Positions 1-12,412 of a stretch of DNA of 45,171 nt are shown one piece after another. This DNA is from Echinococcus granulosus. Its lineage: Eukaryota > Platyhelminthes > Cestoda > Cyclophyllidea > Taeniidae. The notes under the pieces are model-generated. The model did not search any database and was not told the origin of the DNA. It was given only the letters and a program-made list of their open reading frames with translations. The position numbers were made by a program, and so were the translations under genes. How positions within the stretch are numbered: position 1 is the first letter of the stretch; the number at the start of each line of letters is the position of its first letter. Location: the NCBI RefSeq assembly GCF_000524195.1, contig NW_020170578.1:6148-51318 (forward strand), given 5' to 3'.

Positions 1-3000
1 AGCAAGATGGGTGATTAGACGCCCTTATCCTGTGTCAAGTGACCATGAGGTCTCCAGATAGCTATTAGGAGTAAACTCATTTATCAACACTTTCATAACC
101 GGGACCCCCTAGGCGCGATGCAAACTGGCCCTATTGTTGTCACATTTTCTGTCATTATGGTAAATAATTTCAGCGCATCTGGTGGGTTGAGAAATACACC
201 AGCAAGGAGTGCTTAGTTTACATTGAAGGCACAATTTTTTGTTGCTCTAATGAGGTATGACCTTCACAAAGGCGTATGCCAATCGGTTAGTAGTCTACCT
301 AACCGCAAGAAAGTTTAACAGATATGTATAGGGCAGCTTTAAGACCCAAAAATTTGTCAGAGCAGATAAATCGGGTTGTCAACATGATTAATTTCTACAT
401 ATAACCCCATCTGATGAGGGTACTTGCGGAACATCTCTAGGTACTGCAAAACGAGGTGCGTCACTTTGCCTCTTCTCTTTATCTGTTTCACTTCGCACAG
501 GCAATAAAGTGAAAGATTCTCATTATTTATAGAGTTTAATAATGTAAGTTTCAAAAATTCAAATCCTGCTGCCATCCTAGCCTTCTCATCACACCACTTT
601 CTTTGTTCTTTCATAGATTAGCCACCTTAATCTGGCTGAATGTTCAGAAGAGTCATAAGGTCAAATCCGGAAAATGGTAGTGTTTCGTAGCTTTATTAAA
701 ATATCACTACTTTCCACCCCAATTCCAGTAACTTCTTTGTCTCATGTCAAGAAAATACCCTGTTTTTCAAGCCTTATATTAATAAATTGACCTCTGCACA
801 GCGAAAACTTTCAGACTACCCTAGCCAGAGATTCCAAAATAAAAATTTTTACTAAATCCTCGCGTACGCCATGATTGCCCTCTTTTCCTCTTACCTTACT
901 GTCTACAGTGCAGGGTTAGTTTCTTCACAATTAACAAAGATAAGTCATCACTTTGAACGACTTCCGTTAATATGGGGTGATGACTTTCAAATGATGTCCA
1001 ACATAATTAACCAAAGTGGTGCCTCTAAATTATTTGACATTTAATTCATGGATTGGCATTAATGCTTCTCAGATTTTTTTATTAAAGAAGTTTACAGGCT
1101 TCCCTACTAGTAACGTACCCATCATGGAATAGCCCTATTTACTCGAAGAATTTAGGCGGAAAGTGAGATGGAATATTGGTACAAAGTAAAAGGTTACGCT
1201 ATCTGTACCACTCGAAACTTCAAAGTCATTACTGAGCACTAAATATGAAATGTCACGAAGTGGGAGCAGTCACTGAATCCGCTGTGATTGAAAGACGAAT
1301 GGGTATAGATGAAAAATCCGCCTCTGATTAACAGCTAACCTCGTATTCCGTGAGAAGGTAATTGACAATTTGAAGGACACTGGACTTAGATGGTAAGAAC
1401 GGCTTCATTATAGGTTGCCTGATCTACTTAAATGCGTATAAGTAGATGTAATGAGCCTAAAATAGTGTCACTCGATTCAGACTAAACTATTGCCATCAGA
1501 AGAAAGCTCTAACGAAAAGCAATAAATGCGCGTAATTCGCACTATTTAGCAAATTGTTTGGCTTCAAAACATCATTTTTAAAAAAGATGGTCTCAATATG
1601 GCGTACTTAGCCGTGAATGGTTCATTTTCGAAGTCCCCTACTGATTCAGTAGTCATGCCGTCAACCTTGAAGATTGAAGTGTCTTCAATGCCCCTTGCCA
1701 AATGGACCTATCTTCCTTCTCACTTCGTGAACTCCTGCGAATTGCACAAACGATTTAATACCACAATTTTGACTCCACAAGCTCTCCTTTCATTAACATG
1801 AATTTCAGAATAAAAGCAAGGCTTCAATAGCTATGGAAGAGATATTTTTATCTTGCACAAGTTGAGGTCTCAGTATATGGAGGACTGACCACCTTCTCTT
1901 CCGACGTATTACATTAGCAGATTATTCGGGACTCCTACACGGAAATGGAAGTAGACCCCATTTATTTCTACTTCTTCATATCTTTAACGGCGGGGTTTAC
2001 ACCACAGGTACCTTTGGAGACTGCTGTGACAACATAAAATCCGATTATGCATTAATTTTTGCTCGAAGCCTCAACGATGTTTCGCCATTCGTAAGCCCTT
2101 TCGAGATATGTTAAGGGCCCTCCACATTGTGAATGAGACTGATAAAGTATCCTTTATTCATCACACCAGTTGAGCCAGCTTTGAGTGCTTTGATAGCCGC
2201 ACAGACGACAACAATGTGAGAGAATTTATCGTCGTGTCTGAACACCCACGCCGACGAGCGATTTTGTGCTTACGAAGGACGAAATTGACAAGCTACGTAG
2301 GAGTAAGTGCTTAACACTTATACCACGTGACTGCAAACAACTGGTCACACGACATAGTGAAGTGAAACCACCCACTTCTTCCGATCTCGTTTTGAGTCCC
2401 AATGGCAAAATATGAAGTTGGTGGAGAGGTGGTGAATGCAGAGGTTGATTAAAGCATTGTCATCTCTCAAAGACACATTTCTTTAAAACCGATTGATCTT
2501 TCTGAAAAGTAACTCCATAAGTCATGGAAAAACAAAAGCAGGTGTTCACATACCTTCTATGGGGGAACTAGAAGTGGTGTGGGAAAATACCTCCTCCTTG
2601 TGCAATATCCAAGGTGGCTACACCACTGTCATTTGATAATGAAATTAGAAATGCAGTTTTCCATGCCTGAAATCCATGATTAATTCTTTCATTTTCGAGC
2701 GGAAGCACATTTTAGTGGTATAATTTGGAGTAATTATACAAGAATAACTAAAGTGACAGGAATATGTATTCTCTTCCATACTCTCATTGAACACTATGAA
2801 TAACTGTTCTCCTCTGAGATGCTCTTGCTACGGAACGTCTTTTATCCTTCGACGGTGCCTAATGCTTTGATAGCTTTTTCCGACTCTCTATTTCATTACG
2901 CGGATGCATAAATATTCACAGATGCAATTTCTGCTCAGCGGTATTTCCTCTGAGACATGCCATTTGCCACTCTGCCCACTTCTGACTCTGTAATGTATCT

Positions 3001-3703
3001 TCAGCCAAACTACTCTGCCTTCTTACAATGGCAGAGGGGGCAACGACAGAGAGAGACAGGGAGAGGGTTTGAGATACCACTCCCTCCCCTCCTCAATCCC
3101 TTCTTCTCTACCACCCTCCTTCCCTCTCTCCTTCCCTCTGACACACCTAATCTCGGTGTAAAAGGAAATGCATATGTAAATGTAGAGAATCTTCTTGCTG
3201 TGTTAAACAGCTCCGTCTTCATTTCAGCATCCTTCATCCTGTTTCGTGGATGAAAGGATAGTTTGACTTCTTCTCCCGTCTGCTGTCGTTACCGTTTGTA
3301 TCGGTGTAGTGAACATTGTGAAACAATTCGTGGTACAACAGTGAAAGATGCAGTAGAAGACACCCATCATTGAGCAGTAATTGACGAAGTTAAACATTTG
3401 CATTCTGATGGTGTTACTGACGAACTCAGATCGCCAAACTTGTCTTTAAGCCCTCCAGGACACCCACAATTTTACCCTCTTCCATTCCACTTTGATTCCC
3501 CAACACCATACAACGGACTCTGTAGTAAATTCTTATGTTTTTATAATTATTAAAACAAAGGATGCAAATTGTTGCATTATGGAAATAAAAAGTGGAGCAC
3601 GATTTCCATTACTTTGCTTATAAAATCACGGTTAAAGGGAGTGGGATGAGGGAAAGAGTGAAGGTGATCATTGCAGTAGCTTCATTTCGCTGGACTGACA
3701 TCT
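1..3703. other. Non-coding 3' flank of TspA (first duplication unit)
   Basis: I see no coding exon in this stretch on either strand. Short open frames (for example at 1598-1801 and 2957-3253) have no recognisable family features and no consistent splice context. From about 1.25 kb onward the sequence is alignable by eye to 10.45-12.4 kb. Anchors are the blocks near 1256/10458, 1420/10615, 2400/11406, 2810/11790 and 2957/11943. The stretch is therefore the 3' flank of TspA inside the first duplication unit. Confidence 0.6.
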
Positions 3704-3708
3704 TTATT
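3703..3708 (-). terminator. Polyadenylation signal AATAAA overlapping the TspA stop codon
   Basis: On the minus strand the terminal codons read GAA TAA, followed by AG, so a canonical AATAAA hexamer contains the stop codon. The duplicate gene has ATTAAA at the same place. Use of this hexamer would give a very short 3'UTR. A later unseen signal cannot be excluded. Confidence 0.45.
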
Positions 3709-5199
3709 CCGCTTTCCACTGCTTGTACAGCGCGCACATCACAAGGAGGACTACGAACTAAAACAAAATGAAAGACATGTGTTTGAGTTGAATTTTGACC
3801 ATCGTGAGTTGAAAGAACTACGTCTCCAACAATTGGGTGTTTTAGGGAACAAAGTGAAAAGTTGGCAGCATCACTTGCCTGGAAGACTGAAACACCGCAG
3901 CTGATTCCAATGAAGAGGGTTTTGTTCTCTGCCAAGAATTCCACAACCTTCCCTTCGCATCCTACTACAGTCGCATTCGCTGCATCCGTTTTCTCACATT
4001 TTTGAGCTTGTGGCTGGCCATTCGCCATGGTGATATTCATATTGCAGCATGGTGGTGGATATTGAAGACCCGCTGAAATGAAATGTGCTCGCCTCTAAGA
4101 AAGGGATGCAACTTGCCCTTTGTGCGATTTAAGGAACAAATTTTGGATTGTTTTAAGGTCTTCCACCATTATTTAACGGAATACTGTATCAATCATTTCT
4201 TACGTAGCATTCCTTCGAAGTCTTTGTATCCCTCTAGACCGCAGCAAAGTTTGTTGTCATCCTATGGACACAACAATTACCGTAAATCGTTTTACATAGA
4301 AAACATCGTGTATGTGACAACCAGTTCATCACCTACCACGCCCAATATGGTCCAAAGAGTGAAGGTGACTTCAGTTAGGGAGTCATTAGTTCGTAGATGT
4401 TCAAAGGAGCTCCTAAGCAGTTTAAATGCTGCTTTGTTTAGCTACAAAAGATGAATAGAATAAGTTATTAAAACCTCTTTGTTCGACTCATTATTTTATT
4501 TCCCGCAAGATTGTGACCTCATGGTAAAACCGAAGTAATTGTACAAAGCTGTAACTTACGTTATCAGGAATGGCGAAGAGGTAGATGATGAGAGCCAGTT
4601 CAATTATAGTGAGAATCGCAAGTAGAGCTATGTACTGTAAAAAAAAAGTGAAAAAAATGTCATTTATTATTTCATGGAAATGTGAAAGGAAGATAAAATC
4701 ATAATTGTAGCTTACAATGAATCCAAAGAATCGGTTCTTGCAGAAGAGGGCAAAGACACCGAAGAGGGCGATTATGGCCACAGCAAAACCAATCACGATG
4801 AAAGCAATCGAAAGGCCAGCTGAAGTGAAGCAAACAAGCAGTATTTTGCAAAGCAAAATGTCATAAATTTGTAATTCTATCTGTAGCAGACTGATCAACT
4901 TACAGCCGTAGTAATGGATGAATTTGACCAAGTCTTGCACCTGCTGCTCCGACCATTGGGAGGAGACCTTATCCAGCAGATTTTGGACGAATTTGTCGTT
5001 GAATTTTATCAGTAGGCCTAGTATCCCGACGGCTGCGAAAGCAACCTAAAACACAGGAGGGTGGAATTGTGTGCGCACTTTGAAGGCAAAGGAAGGGTGT
5101 GTGGGATGTGAGGCATTAGTGTGCACTCAATCGACTTACGAAGAGAAGGAGATTCAAGAATGCCAGGAGAAGTCTAGCACATCCGAGAAGACAGCTCAT
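3704..5199 (-). CDS. Tetraspanin (TspA), complete 8-exon gene
   Basis: Four-pass membrane scaffold protein of the tetraspanin family; in flatworms such proteins are typical of tegument and extracellular-vesicle membranes. Exons (minus strand, high to low): 5140-5199, 4904-5045, 4716-4819, 4560-4634, 4337-4441, 4204-4261, 3879-4072, 3704-3757. They join in frame to 263 aa. The N terminus MSCLLGCARLLLAFLNLLLF begins TM1. TM2 (about residues 68-93) is followed by FCK, and TM3 is YIALLAILTIIELALIIYLF. The large loop has the diagnostic CCG, PPPCC, a single C in QKCEK and GC in VVGCEG: six cysteines, three possible disulfides. TM4 starts near NKTLFIGISCGVSVFQ, and the short tail is YKQWKAE. Possible N-glycosylation sites are NIT and NAT in the loop and NKT at the TM4 edge. 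Introns are 75-131 nt. The last one uses a GC donor (CAG|GCAAGT). Family assignment is very secure; orthology to a named tetraspanin is not. Confidence 0.93.
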
Positions 5200-5222
5200 T
5201 TTGCTGATTATCTAGAAAAAGG
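5200..5222 (-). other. 3' splice-acceptor-like site just before TspA ATG
   Basis: On the minus strand CCTTTTTCTAG is followed by 12 nt and then the TspA start codon in context AAAATG. The same arrangement with the same 12-nt spacing occurs before TspB. This fits a spliced-leader trans-splice acceptor or the end of a 5'UTR intron. It also supports the chosen start. Confidence 0.5.
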
Positions 5223-8200
5223 AAACAAATGCATTCGTAATTTCATAGTGGCAAAGATGTTGATGATATCACCATGCAATCTATATACCCACAGCAAAGA
5301 TTATGAATGCGCTTGTGATTTCTTTCGGGACTTAAATAGATCGTGTATGCCAGTCATGCGCATGTAGCTGTGAGCTTGGAGGATCCAATTAATTAACGTC
5401 AATGTAGAACGAAGGACATGACGAAACAATCCTTGTGCAGGTTTTCAAGGTAGCATTTTCTATGGCTCTAAAACTAACCAATCAATTTGGCTCATTTGAG
5501 CATACTTCTTTGTGTCAATGTGCGCAAATGCTGACATCCTCATGTGATCCGCTTTTCCATGATTTCAGGGCAATATATTACTGAATAAATTTTATTGTCT
5601 CCTTCTAAGTGTTTTGCGCTAGCCTCGGAAGTTCTGATAGCTGCATATTCAGTCCCATCCGGTCTAATGATCATAAGGTAATGGAGAACTAAGTGTCAAC
5701 ATGCACTCCTTACTTCGTAGGAGGATTGACAACACCCTAAGTTACTTTGCCTTTATTTGAAAGAATCATGGTGTATAATTGTGGGAAAATCACTCCAGCA
5801 GACGACCTCATTTCCGATTGAACGAAATAAACATGAATGGTCGAATGAGTTGGAAAGAAGGGGTAAATATCTGGGTGGAAGAACGACTTCTGGAGATGAG
5901 CAATCAAGTCCAGCATAAATGAGCCAGGGTTAAATAGATGAAGGAGGGTTAAAGATGAGTGAAGGGTGAATGTGTGGAGCAAGGACTGTATTGATGAATG
6001 AATGGGTCACAGTGTGGTTAACTGGGTTCCTTCAGAATCGATGGAATTCAGGTAGATGCTCAAATGGAGCGAGATAAATGGGAGGTTTAATCTCGTCATT
6101 TACTAAGACGTTTCAGTAAATTCTGTCGCTGAGGAGCATGACACCACCCAAAAAAGTAGTATTGAGAACAGTTTCGCATAGATAGACGAAAAGTTTGACG
6201 GATAGATGCTAGGAAAGGTACATTGGTGGAAAATTTAATGAGAGACATTAAAACGTTTTTCTTCATCTTCACTGAGTTCGTCATATGACCACATGAAATC
6301 GGTTTTGCGTCATCCTGATTCTGTAGTCAGGAGATGTACTTGATAATGGAAAATGCGGGCGCAGGCGATACAAGCGCTTCTTCATCTACCTTAAAGTGTT
6401 TTGAATCCCTGAGCAAAATAAAATTTAAAATCGGCAAAACACTGATGTGGCTCATCAAAACAGACGTTAAAATAGCGAAATTCATTAAAGTAAATAAGAT
6501 CACCTATGAAAAAGGAATTACCAGTGAAGACACATTTAAGTAAACGATCAAGTTTAGTTGGAGATGGCTGGGTGAAAGCTCTTCGCACTTTGCACCTTGA
6601 TACAAATCCACCCAATTTATTCCTTTATGCCTTTACCTCAGCTTAGAATTTGGCTCTTTTCCATGTTTTGGCGGAGCACAGCCTGTTGAGTGTGATATTC
6701 TAGCTTTTAAAGCAATGATCATAAATCTTCACCCTATCGCACACACTACCCACTTCGACAGGGGTGTTAGTCAGGCTACATCACGGAAGGCACCGTTATG
6801 AGCAGTTAGCCAGCCCTTTTGACTAGAAGCTCTTGTAAGTGCTAAGAGACATAAATTCTTCTGTAACAATTATTAATGCACATCATAATTCTCTAAGAGG
6901 CAAGGAGAGGGCTCACCTATGAGGACACATTTTCACAGGTTAGACCAGTTTAGCAATCTCGAAAATATACGCTATTATTTATGCGCATGGATTACGAGGT
7001 GGTGGTAGCTGTTGGTTGGTCTATCGAGAGAGGAATCGCCACTAGGCTCCCTTTCATTACCTTACCATAACAACGCTTTTATAATTGTAACGTGCAGTAC
7101 CCCCAGTGATTTGATCATGTCTGCTTACCCCGATGCATTGCAGGTTGATGTAAACGAAATGTGTGCATTTCGTGGACTCAGGACTCGAGCACTGTTGATT
7201 GCATTTGTGTAAGAGAAAAAAAGGTATCGACGTTAAACAAAATTCATAATTAATTGGATTAGCTGGTTTAAGTTCATATAAAAAGCGGAGTTGTTTTATT
7301 GCTTAGGTCTATTAACGTTCCACTTTTGCTTGTATAAACCCACTTTCTACAATTAGTTGTTAAATGCATTCAATTAAATAGAGGATTAGTCTAAACTATA
7401 AACCTCAGATTTAACTAATTCTTAGGAAAGAATACTTGTTAGTTATAAATAGCTTTAAATTAATCACTACAAAAAAAGATTTCATGTGTGCTTAAATTGA
7501 GCCTATTGAATGGTGAGTTTTAGCAAGATAGATAGGATCCCTCTTTTGATTCTCACACTTGCAGATAACAATCCGAGATGAATTGTCGAAAAGACAACGA
7601 TTGTGTCAGTCTTTTGTTAGAAAGAGGGAGGACATAACTTCTTTCTAGAAAGGTGTTTCAAATCGCCATTAGAATAAGGATTCTAACACGTGGCAAAAGG
7701 CGTGTGTGAGTGATCTAGATTGCATTTAGTTTGACGCTTGAAGGGGCTGCCCATCCACAAATCTGAAAGTCGTACATTCACGGATATAACGTAACTAACC
7801 ACCCATTCATTTTCCAATGAATTTGAATTGACTACATTAAGTGTCTTTGTCCCCTTGTTGTGCTTAGCCTCATTATTGCTCAATGCTCGTCACTGGCTGC
7901 AGCAACTTCATTCAATGAGTCCAAGCTTTCATCAGGGAAACTCTGTTGAGGTGGAGATGAGTTTCGATTTAGGAGGATATGTTAAGAACTGGATGATGCT
8001 CCACGAACGGTGGTTCTTTACTCCTGTCATGCCAATTGACTATAAAGTAACAATTACTTAGCCTTAACCAACAATCAACTAGACGCTAAATAGGGCTTGT
8101 CAAGTTAACTCCGTAATTTTGCCAAATTTCTCCTCAAATGCCGTCAGACTATATGAAACCCTCTTAAAGTGGTCTACATCTAAATGATAGATTGGTTGGG

Positions 8201-11200
8201 GTTTCAACATTCTTATCGATCAATTTATTCTTTCAAAATAGCGAATCTTACTGCACCAGGCCTCATCTTATGTCATATGATTTCATTATTCCCACGAAAT
8301 GAGAAGGAAAGTGCGTGGGATTCTCGTTTGCGCACGATTTCACAAGCAGAAGGAAGATTTACCTACAGTCAGTCCCACTGCTATTTGGTAGGCAGAATTG
8401 TGATTGGGGGCTACAGGGGTAACATAGGTGGAGACAGATGCTGAATGAGTGAGGGGAACGGAGGAATCAGCAGTTCCCCACGCATTTGCCTGCTACATTC
8501 ATTCACCCCATTTACAAACCACACTTACTCTCGTGTTCAAGTTATGGCTGCAAAGTACCCCAAACAGCGAAGTCCACTTCGTTATCAGTGTTGAAGTACT
8601 GACATATGTACGCTTTCACTGCCTTTGTTGCATTGCGAGGTCTGAGGCAAAGCATGCACTACATGCCCTTTAGTGATTGTGCTCACATTCAGACGTTGAC
8701 TGAATATTCGTGTTTGTGAGTGATGTGACTATAGCATTAGGGTGTAAAATCTCCATCAGTAGGGTTGGCGCTAGCTTACGCAGGACCGGTATAAGACTTG
8801 GACATCTCCAAATCATTTGATCCAATGTCTTACTGCACAGAAAATGAACATTGGAGCAGCTAGGTGTCCCAATACCATATTATCACATCCTCTGACAGCA
8901 TTAGTACCAGGTTCCCATTGTAATATGCTATTCCATAATCCAATCTGTTGCAACTGTTGACTGTCATCTTGATTGACTGCCTCCACACATCACAACACCT
9001 CATGACTCGAACATCTCTTGTGAATGATGCAACCCATATGGCATTGCTTATGTCGTGTGTAGGACTGCCACATAAAAACTGAAGCACCCACTTTGGGTTT
9101 GGCAAAACAAAATCTACTGTTTCAACATGGGGGGATATTCAAATGGTGAGGTGGTCTGCTAGCACGAAGCGACATTCTACTTTAAAATAATCAGTAGAGC
9201 GTGTTGCCACAGGTCTTGCGGGTGTATGTACCATATGAATACGTTACAGCAGTTGTAAAGGGTGGAGTGAGTTGTGACGTCTTCTGAAGCGAGTCTCTGC
9301 CGATTCAGCAACTGCACCAATGATACGTCCATTTTGGTCTCCCATTGGTCTACCAACAGTCTCAGAACCTATCAGGAGAGATATATTTGGCAGTCATCTC
9401 CAATTTGTTGGAATCATGAGAGCATTTACTCCATGTCTTTCATTCCTTCACTTTCCTTTTAAAATAAGATGGTTAAAGGCATTTAACATACGGCAAAGTA
9501 GCTGATGAGTAGACTGAGAGAAGAGGTCTCATCTCTGAGGTCTTCTTCTGCTTCGTTCTTTTGGTGGAGATAGCATCTGGTCAGCAGTGGGAACTATCCC
9601 TCCATTTACTTGCGCCTACACACGTAGTCCATAGTTGGTTAGATTTCGTTTGGATTTGAAAGAGCTAGAAAATGCTATTGCCCACTCAAATGTGCCAAAA
9701 TGAAGCAGACTTCACCGATGATGTGCTTGACTGCTTTACTTTGATCCAACCTGCATTTGAGGGCAACAAACGTAGTATAGAGACTCCAGCATCTCCGTTT
9801 TGGATGTATAAGAGTGCAAAACGCTGCTAACTACGTGGATCTTTTTGTCTTTCTTTGACTGACAAGCTTTGTTTACTTGTAAATCAAGTTAGTTTGAATC
9901 CTATAGACATCGACAAGTTCTAGCTCATGAACACGATGCCCTGTTCTAAGGTGAATGAGTTGGCTGGAGAGCCTGTCTGCTGACAAAGAAGTAATATTTC
10001 CACTTGCATTTGATGGATACTAATGGAACTCGCATGCCAGGTGCGAACTCTACATTTAACGTCCTCTATCTGCTTGTACTAATTGATGGTATCTTTGAGT
10101 TCCTTTATTAAACGGAAACGAGGACCAAGGTCCCATGGCACGTTCAACTCACTAATTACCTAAGAGCATAGAGAGGAGGGCGCTTGATTGCTAAAGTCTT
10201 TGAATCAGATAAGCGATGCTTTAAATTGCGAAACCACTTTTCCTTTGTCTAGACGATGCTTCATCTCCTGGACTCCACAGCGTCTTCGCCCCCCACAATT
10301 TCTACATCCTTATTGATACTGTGGCTCTACTGAGCTCTTTTTCTTCACGAAAAGACCTCAAAAGGGAATTGAGAAGCAACATCGATAAAAATTATACGCC
10401 TACGCTGCCCTTACGAATGAAAAATACTACGACTATTCCGGATACTTGATTTGAAGCGTCACGTAGTGGGAGGAGTCATTAAAATCCACTGTAATTCAAA
10501 GCTGAATAGGTACAAATACAAACTTTGCCTTTGGATCGTAGTTAACCTTGTATTCTGCGGGAAGATAGATGACAAATGACATTAAAAGGTGAATATTATA
10601 GGGCCGCCTGGCCTACTTAAATGATCATAAGTAGGTAGAATGGGAGATAAATCAGTGTTCCTTAAAACCCTATTTCAGAATTGCCTTCAGGCGAAAGCTG
10701 GAAAGAAAACGCAATGACCGTGTGCATTACAGACTTTCTTTGAAGGGAATTAATCGCCTTTCAAACATCACAACTATGAAGCTAAATATCTCAATAGGGT
10801 TGATTTAGCCTGGTAAGACATATTTCAGAAGTTCTTTTATTAATTTAGCAGCCATCCCATCAGCCTTGAAGTTTTGAGGGTTTTCATTGTATCTTGGACA
10901 CATGCACTCTTCCTCCTTCTCTCCTCGTGATCCTCTGTAGTTTGATTGAATGTAGTTTTGCCAACCTATACTGACGACTTAACCCTAGGCGCACCAAATG
11001 CGATTTGGTACCAATATTTTAACTTAACTAAAACTAATTTCCATTGACTTAGGTTTTGAAATAGACATTGTGCTTTAGCAACTGTGGAATGACCCTTATA
11101 CCCGTCAGCGGTTGGATTCACATTATTCAGAGGGCTATCCACTTTGAAACTCAAGACAACACATTAGCCAGTGCTTAGAATAGACCAGGACGCAGAATTA

Positions 11201-12406
11201 TGCACGGCTGTGAGGACTGATGAGATAAAATGAAGTCTGAAAATATAGTAATTCCCAAATGAAGTCATTTACACTCTAAGTCAGAGAGTCCTTTTTGGCA
11301 CATCTTGTCAAGCTAAGCGGATGTAAGTCTGTGGCAGTTACCATTGGCGTCTGAATGTCCAGTGAGCACAAGACGCAGAGACACAACCACCCACTCAGTG
11401 GCAATGGCAAAATATTGAGTTATTGGAGAAGCACCTGCAGAGGCTCATCAGAACCTCGTCATTTCTTAAGGAGTTTTACCATTTAGAACAAACTAAATGC
11501 ATAAGACTTTGGGAAACCAGAAATAGGTTTTCCCATATCTCCCATGAAGCGATTCAAACAATGTTAGGTAGTACCTCCTCCTTGTTCAGTATCCAATGCA
11601 GGTGCAGGATAGGCAGTTAATTTCAAAATTAAAATTTTAGTCGTCCTTGCTTAGAATTCATAAATAATTCTCTCCATCTCAAGCAAGCACGCCGACTAAG
11701 CGGACATAAATCAGAGCAATGATACAGGCTTTTATTAACCGACTGGAACTTTATATTGTGCTCCGTACTCTCCAAGGACATTATGGACGACTATTCTCCT
11801 CTGAGAGGCTCTTGCTATGCAACGTCTTCTATCCTCCCACTTTGTCTATTTGTCTGACAAGCTTTTCCAACTCTTTACTCCGTTACGCAGGCTCTTAAAT
11901 ATCCATTGACGAAATTCTCCTAGGCCGTATATCTTCTGGGACATGCCAGCTGCTACTCGACCCTCCTCCTGGTCAGTAACAGAACTTCTGCTACACTACT
12001 ACGATTTCAGACGACTGCAGAGAGGACCCAAAGTGATAAACTTACGCCTTTTTAACTCACGCACCATCTCTTCCCACTCTCTCTCCTTCACCATTTACCC
12101 TTTTCCCTCCACTACCCATTACACAGTAAAAGAGATCTCCATCCTAATCACTAACGTCTGCGGCACACTCCCAACTTCCGCCTGTTTCAATTCGTCTTCA
12201 TTTCAAGACACCACAAAACAGTCTCTGTAGCAGGTTTGATAGCCTTTTCATAACTTAAAAGTTGTAACTATATCTTATGCAAAATACGATTAGAAATTGA
12301 AATACCGATTCTGTTAATTTGCATATGAAGCATCGTTAATGGAAGCAGAGTGAAAAAACAGTTAAGATGTCTAAGGGCAGTTGCTTCAGTTTGTTAGGCT
12401 GACATC
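5213..12406. other. Intergenic region between TspA and TspB
   Basis: No supported gene. The first part (5213 to about 5550) is the TspA upstream region and is conserved with 13911-14250. 5815-6080 is rich in degenerate GATG/GAATG words. 6290-8700 is the right part of duplication copy 1. 8.7-10.4 kb is the join between the two copies and has no clear counterpart elsewhere in the window. 10.45-12.4 kb is the 3' flank of TspB, duplicating 1.25-3.7 kb. Open frames here (for example 8860-9105 minus) show no family motif. Confidence 0.55.
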
Positions 12407-12412
12407 TTTAAT
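12407..12412 (-). terminator. Variant polyadenylation signal ATTAAA overlapping TspB stop
   Basis: On the minus strand the last codons CAT TAA AGA contain ATTAAA, in the position where TspA has AATAAA. The downstream bases GATGTCAG are shared by both genes. This is a plausible but weaker signal. Confidence 0.35.

Larger units (their letters stand above)
1250..8700. repeat. Tandem segmental duplication, copy 1
   Basis: Left copy of a direct duplication whose right copy spans about 10450-17300. Matching blocks keep the same order and orientation. The offset drifts from about 9.2 kb at the left end (1256 vs 10458), through 9.0 kb (2400 vs 11406), to 8.7 kb (5199 vs 13897; 6290 vs 14980) and 8.6-8.7 kb at the right (7340 vs 15965; 8280 vs 17020). 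The drift means many indels since duplication. The unit carries TspA plus several kb of flank on both sides. The outer edges are approximate because similarity fades. Confidence 0.8.

Noticed and set aside
4150..4200. Stop codons following the CCG exon of TspA, suggesting a broken gene
   Set aside because: A GTAAGA donor precedes them, so they lie in the intron. The exon joins in phase to the PPPCC exon.
4083..4454. 123-codon open frame on the plus strand over TspA
   Set aside because: It lies antisense across TspA exons and introns. The minus-strand exons have splice sites and tetraspanin motifs, so this is a shadow.
8860..9105. Minus-strand open frame considered as a retrotransposon reverse-transcriptase remnant
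   Set aside because: No polymerase motif (such as a YxDD box) or endonuclease motif is visible; composition alone is not evidence.
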